Of a stretch of DNA of 5,799 nucleotides, positions 5,753 through 5,799 are shown one piece after another; position 1 is the stretch's first letter; each line of letters begins with the position of its first letter. The stretch comes from an uncultured bacterium (lineage in GTDB: Bacteria > Actinomycetota > Actinomycetes > S36-B12). Made by a program: the position numbers and the translations under genes. The stretch lies in assembly GCA_903940375.1 (NCBI GenBank), contig CAJAKT010000229.1, positions 1 to 5,799 of the forward strand. The letters run 5' to 3'. The notes under the pieces were generated by a model. The model had not been told where the DNA came from. It did no database searches and worked only from the letters and a program-made list of their open reading frames with translations.

Positions 5753-5799
5753 TTCTTCGCCGAACGGCCCGTTGTGGTCGGGTTGAGCGCAGCGAACCC
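5753..5799. terminator. Possible terminator or REP-like hairpin, cut by edge
   Basis: No gene is visible in these 47 bases. GGGTT (5780-5784) pairs with AACCC (5795-5799), enclosing GAGCGCAGCG, which can add a short GC/GC stem. The right arm touches the window edge, so the structure may be longer. Just upstream, AACG (5763-5766) and CGTT (5770-5773) make a weaker hairpin. No T-tract is seen inside the window. Its place after the last gene of the cluster favours a terminator role; this is inference. Confidence 0.35.

Noticed and set aside
1..5799. Mobile elements, tRNA or rRNA genes, CRISPR arrays, or defence systems
   Set aside because: The window is almost wholly occupied by housekeeping genes. 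I saw no transposase, attachment-site repeats, spaced direct repeats or RNA-gene signatures in the short gaps.

Overview
This window is a stretch of core chromosome from a high-GC Gram-positive bacterium (Actinomycetota). Three things point there: a WhiA-type regulator upstream of the triose-phosphate part of glycolysis, an RbpA-family RNA polymerase-binding protein (a family known only from actinobacteria), and the strong G/C bias at third codon positions. The genus cannot be fixed from sequence alone. The RbpA sequence is clearly divergent from the Streptomyces and Mycobacterium proteins as I remember them. All seven genes lie on the + strand.

Layout. Positions 1-869 hold the 3' nine-tenths of whiA, cut by the left edge. 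A complete GT-B glycosyltransferase gene (873-1886) follows after 3 bases, in the same reading frame as whiA and without its own Shine-Dalgarno sequence. The 157-base gap 1887-2043 is the main regulatory region. It has an 11-bp imperfect inverted repeat (1932-1960), a candidate -10 box (1968-1973), two small GC hairpins in the probable leader, and a good ribosome binding site. Next come gap (2044-3048), pgk (3056-4255) and tpiA (4255-5052), tightly packed, with a TGATG stop/start overlap between pgk and tpiA. A 100-base gap carries a candidate weak promoter and leads to secG (5153-5401) and an rbpA-family gene (5417-5752). The last 47 bases are non-coding and end in a hairpin cut by the right edge.

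Function. gap, pgk and tpiA encode three linked steps of glycolysis/gluconeogenesis: interconversion of the two triose phosphates, then conversion of glyceraldehyde 3-phosphate to 3-phosphoglycerate. Their tight packing supports one transcript. SecG belongs to the protein translocase and RbpA to the transcription machinery; both are housekeeping proteins. The glycosyltransferase is the only accessory-looking gene.

I do not see a previously undescribed system here. The points most worth checking are the glycosyltransferase between whiA and gap with a Gln at a usually acidic active-site position, the inverted repeat in front of gap, the divergent RbpA, and the REP-like hairpin at the right edge.
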